64,000 bases of DNA from Sebastes aleutianus (taxonomy: Eukaryota; Chordata; Actinopteri; Perciformes; Sebastidae): assembly GCA_916700875.1 (NCBI GenBank), contig CAKAKS010000067.1, forward strand, positions 2,978,909 through 3,042,908. Direction: 5' to 3'. The translations under genes were made by a program, and so were the position numbers. Positions 54,346 to 64,000 of the stretch are shown here, piece after piece; within the stretch, counting starts at the first letter, position 1, and every line of letters starts with the position of its first letter. The notes beneath the pieces were generated by a model. That model was not told the origin of the DNA. It saw only the letters and a program-made list of their open reading frames with translations, and made no database searches.

Positions 54346-56449
54346 GTCAGCCATGTCAATTTGCCGGTACAGAAGATTTTTCAAATAATCAATTGATCAT
54401 TTTGTCTGTAAAGATTCCCAACAGTCTAAAACCCAAAGATTTACAATTAATGATGAAAAACACAGAAAAGCTGAAAAACCTCACATTTGACAAATACCTC
54501 CTTTCACATGAGAGCTTTTCTTTTACTGTACCAATGACTTGTATTTTATTATTATGTTTTAGTTCATTAAATTCCATAATGGCATTTCAGTTCAACTTTC
54601 TGGAAATGATCTCATTAATTTTGGACATTGCATGACTTTTTTTCTGGATGAATGTTTCAGCATGTTCTGATTATTACAACCACACGGTGAGCTTGTCAAC
54701 CACTTACTCTGTGTTCTCTTTCATCCCGGTAGTTTCCGTGTCCTAGCGTGGACGATGACGGCAATAAGCTGTAAGCCTGTAGCCACAGGATGGGAGTGAA
54801 TGAGTCTTCATTCATTCATGGGACGTATCCCACGGGGTCAACATGACGTGGTTACCGTTTTCTAAGGAACAACAAAATAGGTTTTTGACCAGATGACTGT
54901 CTACTCAATTTCCTAGAAAGTCTGTGAAAATAAATGTTCCCTTTGGTTCACTGTGGATGTTTCCTTGAACAAGTCACTGAACCCTAAACCACTCCTATTT
55001 TGCCAATTAATGGACAGCAGTGGGAGACTGTGGTTTTCTGTAACTGTGAATAAAGATTAATAAAAATTACAATGACAAAAAAACTACATTTCCTGTGTAG
55101 TGTTTCCATGTTGTCTATATTAACTGTTGATTAACAAATGATTCGGGCCTTAGTAAACATGTATTATTATTAGTATTTCCTTCTTTTGTTTTGGCATGCG
55201 TCTCAGATAAAGTACACACATTTTATTAGTAACATTGACAACCGTCCTCTGCTGCATTTGGATGGAAACCTTTTAAAAGTCTTTCAACTTTTCAGAAAAT
55301 CCAAGAAGAACAGGCTTAAATTTAGATTGAGGGTTATTCAGTGTCTCAAATGTCATTCTGTGTTTTGAATGGAACCATAATTGACTAGGCCTATAAATAT
55401 CCATTTCAAGTTAACATAAAAATCACCAAATTTGGGAGTTATGTGTAAGGTATTTCCACTGCTACGATAAATAACATTCCTCTAGACTATTCTGTGGTTT
55501 GTTGCCTCAACTCAAACCTCATTAAATGAGCACAACAAATGTATCACTTACATGGTATGGCATGTGAGCCTCACTGCCAAGCACTAGTTGAATCATCATA
55601 TAAAAAAGAAAATAACCCCGATCCTCTCCGCTCGCTGGGTGCCCAGACAATGATAAAGCTCTATTAATCACCCCCACAACCTTCCCCAATGTGGTTTATT
55701 CCGATTTTTTGCAGGCGAGCATTTTTCCCCTCCTGCTAATCTCTTCAAACATTTTCAGGCGAGCCGAATGCAGACTGGTTTGAGTGATCAAGCTAAATTG
55801 CTTAAGAGGCCATTAATAGTTTATAGGGCCGAGGCTGATGAAAGACAGGCAGGAGGAGAAGGAGAAGAAAGCTAATTAAATCAGTGTCGGGGGGTCGCTG
55901 GTGTCTTGGGCTGGCATGGTGGGCCGTAAAGATTACCATTATCACTTTCATTACCCCGGCTGATTGTTTAGAGGTGGGGAGGGTTTGGGATGGAGGGACA
56001 CGTGGCACCAAATTGCTTCGCCATCCCCATTTACAAACCTCTGACAATTTCCATTATCGTAAAGTTATGGCGCAGGGGGTGAGAGATTTGATTTCACAAA
56101 CAATACTCGCCCACCCTCTGTTATATAATTTTCATGGGGTGTTTGATTTCTAGATTTCTAGGTGCATTATAGAAACAGCTCAGTTAAGACAACATTTCAT
56201 TGTTGTTGTTTTTTTGTAAGTTTAGAACCTGGCTGCACTGATGTCCACTTTTTTTACATACCTGGCTTTTTGCACATGGGCGTTGCCATGTTAAACAAGT
56301 AAAAGAGTAAGAGTAACAGTGAAAGAGCCAGCTTCCCCAAACTTCAGTCGCAATGTTAGACAGACACTACTTTCTAAAATATTGTATACTGTAGCATTAC
56401 GATTCTTCTTAATTAGAAGTAGGAGGCCTAGCCCAACATCCAGGTTTCA
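54346..56449. other. Mostly unique sequence, no gene seen
   Basis: Includes the candidate regulatory stretch at 55,610-56,060. No coding region is recognised. Confidence 0.45.
55610..56060. promoter_or_regulatory. Candidate cis-regulatory element (unverified)
   Basis: Unique, GC-moderate sequence between AT-rich flanks. TAAT cores include CTATTAATCACC, CTGCTAATCTC, GCCATTAATAG and AGCTAATTAAATC. There are repeated GCAGGCGAGC / TCAGGCGAGCCG words, a GGCATGGTGGGCCG block and TTACCATTATCACTTTC. The sequence texture is that of a developmental enhancer. No repeat match is recognised. Confidence 0.32.
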
Positions 56450-56935
56450 CCAAATGGCCTATGAATGACAGTAATTTTAATTCAAACACAGTCATTTTGT
56501 GTGAAATAACAACGCCTTTGTTGCTTTTGCAGTGTCATGTGTACGCCTTGTAGTCTGTACTGACTGCAATGCAAACGCATCCGTGTGAATATGCCACGCT
56601 CAGAGCTAGCGACATAGAAGAAAAAGTGAGAGACTGCTTATGATGAAAGGGTCCAATAAACACAGGACTTTCAACCAGGCGACCCAACAAGTGTTATGTT
56701 GAAGTTACGTTTGTTATGTGTTTTCTGTACGTATGTTACATTGTTTACGTACGTATTTTACTTAGTTTAAGTACTTATTTTAAGTCCAACCATGATGTTT
56801 TTCCTAAATCTAAAGTGGTTTTGTTGCCTAAACCTAACCGTTTCATGTAAGCGACGTGGTGTTAAATTACACGCAAAAAAAACACAAAAAGTTGTGTTAT
56901 TTATACGCCTTCCCATGAGATCGGGTTGAGCCCAA
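56450..56935. mobile_element. Family Z element, copy 3 (partial)
   Basis: Matches 8030-8612 in the same order: 'tgtacgccttgtagtctgta', 'aatgcaaacgcatccgtgtg', 'gtgagagactgctta', 'acacaggactttcaaccagg', 'ccaaccatgatgtttttcct' and 'tttatacgccttcccatgag'. Termini are not seen. The minus-strand frame at 56,767-56,994 is a shadow. Confidence 0.6.
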
Positions 56936-57339
56936 AACCCTAACCATAACCAGCCCGAGACCAAAAATATGTGGAAAGTGTGTCCACATACCACTTAGTG
57001 TAATATTTCCTTTTGAAATAGAGTGGATTACAATTTAAGAAAATTTAAATAAAGAGTAACGTATCAGTACTTAAATGTACTTAGTTACTCTCCACCAGTA
57101 CCCAATTTTTTTTAATTTTGCTGTCCTCCGTGTAGCTCAGCATGGACTGATCCACATGTTCCACATATATCATATTTAGTGGAGAAGAAAAGTCTCTGGT
57201 GACTCAAGCACAGATATAGAGTAAATCACTTCTTTCTATGTTACATAAACTTATAATAACAATGCCATATGTATAATAAAAAAAAAAAACTGTTATTAAA
57301 GTTTGAAGTGTGAAGCTTGGCCAATGCAGAATCACATAT

Positions 57340-57780
57340 GTTCTGCCATGCTTTTGAATCCCGCTGCTCTCTCGCTGTTTGTCCAGCAAGGTAATAACAG
57401 GAATGACATTGTTCCCATAGCAATCTGCTGTTCATTATTGGATGCCGGTCTGGACTCGGCCTGTAACTCTTTCATACGTCTCTCCTCGTCCACGCTTTCT
57501 TTCAGCTCCTGCCATGGACGTGGTTCTGCCAGCCTGGGCGGTTTAACACAGTGTGCTGCCACTGGGTCGGGTTTATAAATATGCGCTAATGAGCAAGTGG
57601 CTGATTGTGCCGTGGCACGCTTACTCATTACCTGCGATCACCATGGAGACGCTTTCTGTGGAGGCAGCGCTGGATGCCATGGTGCTCGCATATAGAGCAG
57701 CATATATTCAGGGGAAAGATGCAGAGACAGTATATTCAAAATAAATACATGCTAATGAGTCGAAACAATCTGAGGCACGA
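57340..57780. promoter_or_regulatory. Candidate cis-regulatory element or small exon (unverified)
   Basis: Unique, GC-moderate, with TATGCGCTAATGAGC, ATGCTAATGAGTCG and CCATAGCAATCTGC words. A well-placed ATG at about 57,643 opens a 34-codon frame (METLSVEAALDAMVLAYRAA then YIQGKDAETVYSK, stop). The codons look reasonable but the frame is too short to call a gene. Confidence 0.27.
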
Positions 57781-57787
57781 GTGGACA

Positions 57788-57813
57788 GATGATGATGATG
57801 ATGATGATGATGA
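57788..57813 (+). repeat. (GAT)n trinucleotide repeat
   Basis: About nine perfect units. Confidence 0.95.
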
Positions 57814-58189
57814 TTGTGGATGAGCAGCTGATATTTCTGCTTATATTCATATTCTATAAATTGGCCATTTAATTGCTAAATGGTATCTAATATTTTCTCA
57901 ATAATATATCTTTTTCTGAAACAGACACATGGGACACTAAATGTGTCCACTGAAACCCTGGATAACTATATGTATATAGGTATACGTATAATATGATATA
58001 ATATAATATAATGCTGATTCAACGAGAGAATGTATATACAGATGTACAAATATGTGGAAGGAAATATAGCATTAAAGTTATTCAGATTAATGGCTTCCAC
58101 ACCAACGATGAAAGATTAAATTATACTTGCTGTGTCTGTATAGCTGTGAGGGTTCATGTTCAACGTATTATAGCAGTTCATATAATAAA

Positions 58190-58500
58190 TATAACTACTT
58201 GGTTAGGTTTAGGAAAAGATTGTAGTTTGGGTTAAAATAACTATGGAAGTGGTGTTACTCAAGTAAGGACGTTACGTGACAAATAAGTCAACGTTTGGGT
58301 GGAAATAACTACAGAAGTGGCGTTGATTAAATACGGAAGTTCCGTAACAAATAAGTCAACGTTGACTTCTGGTTTCACACAGGGCACGAACAGCAGTCTC
58401 CTGGGTGAAAGTCTGGTGATTTTAGACCCACGCATCCACCCCGTCCACCTCTCTACGCGGACTTTATCACTTTATACTACATCACCCTTCCAGCTCACGA
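58190..58500 (+). repeat. Family X-type core, copy 6, with internal duplication
   Basis: 'aactacttggttaggtttag', then 'ggaagtggtgttactcaag...aacaaataagtcaacg', which occurs twice in tandem (about 58,240-58,290 and 58,305-58,352). The core 'ctcctgggtgaaagtctggt' follows, then 'cggactttatcactttatac'. Ends not clear. Confidence 0.6.
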
Positions 58501-58714
58501 TTACGTGGATTAGATAAGAAATGATTTTGTGGGATACACATTACTCATTACTTTTCGGTGGTATAGCTACGGACAGTGTATGAAAATAGCCTGTCATGTT
58601 ACATTAATTTTGTTATCCGCCCATGTCCCCAACGGTTCCCACGGACCTCTGCGCACATGTCCCAATGCTGCCCAAACCACATCGACTGTATCTGCCAACT
58701 TCATGCAGACTCAA

Positions 58715-58980
58715 TGTCTAAAGAGCTCATGGGATACCCAAAGTTATTACAATTTATCCTATGGGGACCATGAATATCTGTTCCAACTTTCAATCCATCC
58801 AATAGTTGTTGAGACACTTCACTCAAAACCAAAAACAAGTACACCTGATGGTGGCCTAAGAGGAAAAGTCAGAGGATCACCAAAATCATTAGAATAAATC
58901 CTCTGGGGACCATGACTGTTTGTACCAAATGTCATGTCAATCCATCAAGTTATTGTAGTTTGGGCCAAAAAAAAAACCTG
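58715..58980 (+). repeat. Dispersed fish repeat, two tandem units
   Basis: 'atcctatggggaccatgaat' with 'caatccatccaatagttgtt' (58,756-58,811) recurs as 'atcctctggggaccatgact' with 'caatccatcaagttattgta' (58,897-58,958). The spacing is about 140 bp. Common in spiny-rayed fish genomes; class unassigned. Confidence 0.55.
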
Positions 58981-60853
58981 ATCCATATATGGGTGTAACA
59001 GGAAACTCGGAAGAGAGGAAAAATAGGCAACAAAGATTCGGAGTCCTATTTCATGTAATTGGTTAATGCCCAACCCTCATAGGAGTGTTTATCTCTCACT
59101 CTCTTTCCTTTATGCAATAAGCAACAACATATGAAAATATTATATTTAACGATTGATCAGTTAGTGTAACCGAGTCCACATCTACAGCTAATGACTGTCT
59201 CTAAAATGTGTGTAGAAATAGGCTTATGGACTTGTTGTTCTGTCCTTTACTCTCTGCAGTGGTACTCTCTGTTTCTGGCCTGGTCCAGCACCAAACTGGG
59301 AGAGGGGATTAAAGAGACAGCCGGCCTGCTGGATCCCAGCCCTGCTTCTATAAATCATGCTTTTAGGGAGGCTTAAGAAATGGCCAATCAGAAGTGTCAG
59401 AACAGGTTATGTAATAAGACTCAAATCACTTCTGAGATTGTCTTTGTTATGTTGCTTTGTCTCGAAAGGCATGCACTGCTGTGTACTGGGTTAGAAGTGA
59501 CTGGTTAACAGATGCAGATAGTCTTGAAATCCACATTGGCTAAACGAATGCTGAACATAAGAATTGATCAGGAAATTGGGAATTGGTTTCTTTTTCTGCA
59601 ATAAAGACACGTAACAACCTGGCAGTTGGCTGTGAGCTAATTTCTACATTATACTTTATGAATGCTTTCAAGGAAGAATTGATTTGGTGTCAGTGGAGGG
59701 TTATAAGGTGACAAATAAATCCTAATTCAAACTTTACAGTGGACATACACATTAACCTCTCACGTTCTTATGCATGTAAAACTGAGTTAACAGAAACACA
59801 CTAACCTCATTAAGTATGGACACATAGCAAACAATTAAAATATCTACACAATTGAAACTTGAAATAACTGCACTAAAAATGCCATCTAAAGAAACTATCT
59901 TCATGAAATCCTCTTGAAACCCATCCTCACTCTTGCATGTGCCACAGAAATTTTACCATTAAAAATGATCAAAATCATTGCATGTTCACTAACATGCGTC
60001 ATATGCTATTTCAGTTTCTAATAAATTGAATAATGAAATATCTTCGCATGCTGTGCAATACTGAAAACCTCCCAAATACAACAACCAGGCCCTCTGAAAC
60101 ACAGCTGAGACTCTCCTTTAAAAATCATTTCATAAAATAGTGATCTTACATCCATGACTCAAATGCTTTCATGAAGTTAAAATCGAAAGCCGCATTAAAT
60201 TCTATTTAAGTCCTAAACTATGAAAAATCGTTTGATATAGCAACTGAGAAGCCATCTATAGATTATTGAGGAATGTTTTGCACAAGCTCGTGGAATTTAC
60301 AGGATCACGCGTGAGTACTGAAACCTCTTTGATGATTGGAATATTTTGAGAATACGGATGGACATCAAACTAAGGAGTGAATTATGCTCAGTTTTTTTTT
60401 TTCTGCCATGAAAACGTATTACTTGCAATCCATTGCAACTGCCATGAAAAGCCACTTTTCTACTATCCTAAGAGTGGAGAGTGTTTAGGGCTCAGATCCA
60501 CTATTCAAAAGTGATACCCAAGGGGAGCATCGTTTGTAGGCCCTCAGCATTGGCTTCGACATTCAGCTGTGGGTTCATTGAAACACTCTCTAAAATGTAT
60601 CACGTTGGGCCGCGACAGTAGATTCAATTTGAATAAAAAACCTTGAGTGGAAACAAGGTGTTACGCTTGACTGAGGTGGAAAAGTTGTCAAAAAAGAAAA
60701 CAAAAATGCAATAAATACTGATAGAAATACATTCTTGGCGTTGGGTAACTTCTGCATTTTCTACTCCACCAGAATCCCCTAAAGAATAAAAGAAACATAT
60801 GGAGGTGTTGGGCATGTACAATACGTAACAACAAGGGCCCACAGGGTACAAAG
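58981..60853. other. Unique sequence, no gene seen
   Basis: AT-rich. One frame at 59,191-59,376 overlaps a GC-moderate stretch (59,260-59,370, 'gggattaaagagacagccgg') that may be a small conserved element. No other signal. Confidence 0.45.
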
Positions 60854-61595
60854 CAGTGTTGTTATACTCAAGATCGGTCTTGGTCTCGAGACCGGTCCCA
60901 AGACCAATTTTGGAAGTCTCGTCTCAGAATCAATTACATTTTTGCTCGGTCTTGTCTCTGTCTCAAACAAAGAGGACTCTGGATTTCATTTCAAGACAGG
61001 TCAAGACCATAACTGTGAGGATATCACTAAATCGCCTGACAATTGCTTGATTTATTCGTTAACATCATTACTGTGATTGCTGGAAGAAAATAAAGGAAAC
61101 TTCCCACATTCACCTCTGCAATGATTCAAGACATCTCTCATGCTACACTTCTACATACACATACATACAGTATATAAAAGAGGTGAATGAAGAGGAATCT
61201 TCAGTTGGGTTCTTTATGGGAATGTGGATCTTTCAGATCAATTTGAGCAGTGCCTATGGTTTGCATGTTCCACATTTTATCATTGGTGTGTCATGCAGTC
61301 TGGGACACGCACTGGTCTAGTCTTGGTCTTGACTTGGTCTTAACCCTTCAAAGTCTTGGTCTTGTCTCGGTCACAATATATTCTGGTCTTGGTCTTGACT
61401 TGGTCTCAACCCCTCAAAGCCTTGATCTTGTCTCGGTCACGATACAATCTGGTCTTGGTCATGACTCAATCTCGCCTTGCCTTGGTCTTGGTTTTGGTCT
61501 TGACTTGCTCTCAACCCCTCAAAGCCTTGGTCTTGTCTTGGTCACGATACAGTCTGGTCTTGGTCATGACTTGGTCTTGGTTTACTGCAACACTG
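60854..61595. mobile_element. hAT-like non-autonomous element with internal minisatellite (742 bp)
   Basis: The left end CAGTGTTGTTATACTCAAGA and right end (inward) CAGTGTTGCAGTAAACCAAG share CAGTGTTG and an AAGACC-rich subterminal block. The flanking 8-mers GTACAAAG (60,846-60,853) and GTACACAG (61,596-61,603) match at 7 of 8, an 8-bp duplication as in hAT. The left arm itself has a palindromic GGTCTCGAGACC. No transposase. The right third is a GGTCTTGGTCTTGACTT-rich tandem. Confidence 0.75.
61312..61580 (+). repeat. Minisatellite within the hAT-like element
   Basis: Units starting CTGGTCTTGGTCTTGACTTG at about 61,312, 61,383, 61,449 and 61,554. The regular unit is about 66 bp; the third is lengthened. 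Each holds CAACCCCTCAAAGCCTTG and TCGGTCACGATACA. It gives long Leu/Ser/Val frames that are artefacts. Confidence 0.9.
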
Positions 61596-61603
61596 GTACA
61601 CAG

Positions 61604-64000
61604 GGATCAGAATAGACACATTTGTGGAAGGCTTTAAGTGCAAGCAACAATGAAATGCCATCATGTACTGTATAAATTATGTGATCTGGACACTTCTTGA
61701 ATATATTTGCAAAACGTTATTGAAACCGTCTCTTATTTCATTTAGCAGAATTTTCAGCAGAATATTAATGGCTGGCTTGCTTTGTGTGACCGCCCAGTGT
61801 TTTGGTGAGTTTGTGGATCAGGTTTTTTTATGAGCTCGGCCATCAGCTCCATCTCCCACTGCTGCAATGTTTCTGGTAGTGCTGAACTGTTCTGCTGCCA
61901 GGCTCCGTAATGGAAAAACAGAGGGTCCAGGCCCTGGGATGTCCAAGTATCGTGCGTGTGTGTGCGTGTGCGTGTGTGTGTGTTTGCACACGTGTGTTAG
62001 CAAGTGCAAGGAGGGAGGGAGTTTATTTTTGTGTGTGCATGTGTCAGCATGCGTGGGTGTGTGTATGCACATACTGTAGAGGTTTGCAACAGTGGTCTGT
62101 GTGTGTTTGTGGGAGCAGGGGGGTAGTTTGTGTGTGAGCATTTGTGGGTTGCACACATGTGTATATGGGTTTATGTCTGTATGTTTTTGCGTGTATATGT
62201 GACAGTTAGACAACACAAAGGAAATCGATTTAAATGAGTGTGTGTGTGTGTCAGACACACACACACACAAAGGGAGAGAGAAAATATCCATGACCAGTGA
62301 CCATGTTTGTAATGGTGTTTTGTATGTGTGTGTGTGTACTCAAACAAGCGTACATGCCCGGCTGTTCGAGTGCCTTCCTTCATCTGTTTGTGCATTCACA
62401 ACACAAAGGCAAATGGGAAACATGGGATGGGTGGAGGGAGCATTTGGGAGTGGGCTGGAGGATTTTGAGGGGTGACAGCTTTCTAACATCTGCAGGTCCA
62501 CTCCCACATTCAGGGAATTCCTTGAGAAATGCACACTATTTGTCTGAGCCGATCGGAGAGGAGGGGGGGCGGGCAGGCCTTCCAGACTTTGACTTCGATA
62601 TTGTGTGTATTTTTTTTCCCACTGATACATCGTGCAGAGGAAATGAGTTTCGGTTGCAGAGAGACAAGAGCGACAGAGAGCAGGGGAGTAGGGGGGGGTT
62701 GGGATGGTTTTCATTTAGCTCTCTTTATGAGTCAGGACAAAGCTGGCCGGGTCAGAGAGGAGCTGCGTGCGAGGAGAGGAGGGAGTTGACTTGTCTGGTT
62801 GATGTATGACAAATGCATATAGGAAACGCAGGCAGAGGGGAATTGGATTCTTCCCTTCTCTGCGAGATGGCAATGACTTCTTTTTCTTTTCTTTTTTTTT
62901 TTCTTCCTTTCTCTCCTCCCTCCAGGCAATGAGGTTATGGATTTGGACAGGTGTGAATACTGATGATGAATAGTAATGTTGTTAGCGTGAATGGAGTGCT
63001 GAGATGGATGGAGCGAGCGCTGCCTTTTGATTATGACGACTGCAGATGGATCGGCCGCCCCCGCGAGAGTTTATGGGGCGATATCTGGTGTAAATGGCAA
63101 AATAAATGGCTAATAAATTCTGCGTCTTGTAGTTCTGATCCGCTTGATTTTTACACGTGTCACTCGCAATCTGGGAAACTGTAGACACGCATACATACAG
63201 TACATGCGTCATCTGGTAACATGGTGAAAGCACACAGACACAGAAACACGCGCTGGCATGAACAAACACACATCAATCGATACATACACACACGTGCGGA
63301 TGTGCATGCACTTGTGTACACACAATATTTACTGTATATATACACACAAATACAAGTATGAACAAAGATGTACACACACGCCATCCAGTAACATCCGCAG
63401 GCTCTGAGCAATGAGAGAGTCAGAGAAAAGCTCTCAGAGTCGTACAAGAAGGAAATTAGATCAAAAAGATTTCCTGGGGAGTGAAAACCATCCCGATTCT
63501 TATTTGGCCCAAAGTGTCCCAGCGCCCCTCCTCTAACAACACCAACAACAAAACACTACAGTAACTTTCCACTACCTCTGTCTCTGCTCCTGCACCTCTC
63601 AGTGAGAATGGCAACCAGGACGATCTTTCATTTGGTCACTGTCATCAAAAAGCACAATAAATGTACAGGAATATGTCTCCACGTCGGTTTGGCTTCTTTA
63701 CAGAAGGACATTGTTTGGGACGGCATATCAATTTAAAGGATGAGGTTGGAAATGTGTTAATTTTTTTGTTTTTGTCAACAAACCCCATGACAAGTAAAAC
63801 CAACAATAAATGTTCATTTATTACCATGAACACACACACACACACACACACACTGTTGAGTCCTACATGCACTATCCTGCTGCCATAAATACTTGCTAGA
63901 GCACCAAATGTGTATTAATCCTCCACTGGAAAAAAACGCATACTGAGAATTTTTTGTAAACAACTTTTTATTAGCTCATGCTGACGGAAAAGAACATGCA
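61604..64000. other. Unique sequence rich in GT/CA patches, no gene seen
   Basis: GT/CA microsatellite patches lie at 61,951-61,982, 62,241-62,270 and 63,829-63,853. A G-rich stretch lies at 62,555-62,575 and 62,680-62,700. Frames up to 170 codons (62,297-62,809; 61,818-62,291 on the minus strand) are low-complexity or overlap on both strands, with no recognisable domain. Confidence 0.45.
62960..63170. promoter_or_regulatory. Candidate cis-regulatory element (unverified)
   Basis: Unique sequence with 'tttatggggcgatatctggt', then 'gtaaatggcaaaataaatgg' and 'ctaataaattctgcg', and a balanced GC-AT mix between low-complexity flanks. Enhancer-like texture only; no conservation data. Confidence 0.27.

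Larger units (their letters stand above)
56936..58189. other. Unique sequence, no gene confirmed
   Basis: Includes a candidate regulatory stretch (57,340-57,780) and a GAT repeat (57,788-57,813). Confidence 0.45.

Noticed and set aside
61250..61637. Leu/Ser/Val repeat frames of 93-121 codons
   Set aside because: Translation of the GGTCTTGG minisatellite inside a hAT-like element; two frames are open at once.
62297..62809. 170-codon frame and its minus-strand partner of 124 codons
   Set aside because: Overlapping open frames on both strands in G-rich and GT-rich sequence without a recognisable domain.

Overview
The window reads as vertebrate, almost certainly teleost fish, intergenic or deep-intronic DNA. 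It is AT-rich and full of CA/GT, CT and AT microsatellites. It carries fish-type repeats: a Tc1 element with long terminal inverted repeats (TIRs), tRNA-derived SINE heads, 3' tails of LINEs, hAT-like and piggyBac-like non-autonomous elements, and a very abundant short dispersed family. I see no intact host protein-coding gene, no operon logic, no complete tRNA gene and no CRISPR. Most short open frames are chance frames or shadows of repeats. Superfamily calls rest on TIRs and target-site duplications (TSDs) read by eye; no database search was possible.

Layout. 0-9 kb: copies of a dispersed repeat (family Z here), a nearly complete Tc1 transposon (4.0-5.6 kb) with a broken transposase, and a piggyBac-like MITE. 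9-20 kb: a 400-bp polypurine tract, a GCCCG pentamer array, a second piggyBac-like MITE (10.9-11.4 kb), a 0.7-kb minisatellite (14.1-14.8 kb), and a full copy of family X (18.3-19.0 kb). 20-23.3 kb: a LINE fragment followed by a nest of insertions. The innermost is a 695-bp hAT-like element carrying about 475 bp of 28S ribosomal RNA gene. It sits inside a second TIR element, which sits inside an older dispersed repeat. 24-31 kb: more X/Y copies, a decayed Tc1 relic, a third element with TTAA flanks, and a 547-bp TIR element with a Myb/SANT-like coding remnant. 31-46 kb: mostly unique sequence with scattered MITEs and SINEs, and a family-Y element split by a LINE. 46-64 kb: a SINE head, a 99-bp CT tract, X/Y/Z copies, a 45-bp minisatellite, a hAT-like element with an internal minisatellite, and several unique TAAT-rich stretches that could be cis-regulatory.

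How the parts relate. The dispersed families X, Y and Z have different terminal inverted repeats but share one internal core, present at about 14 places (roughly one per 4-5 kb). Part of that core resembles the 3' half of tRNA-Glu(UUC). Another part of it has expanded into two separate tandem arrays, at 14.1 kb and 51.0 kb. No dedicated host system is visible. The most notable content is the rDNA-capturing hAT-like element with its nest, and the core shared by unrelated-looking TIR families. Copy names X, Y and Z are local labels for this window only.
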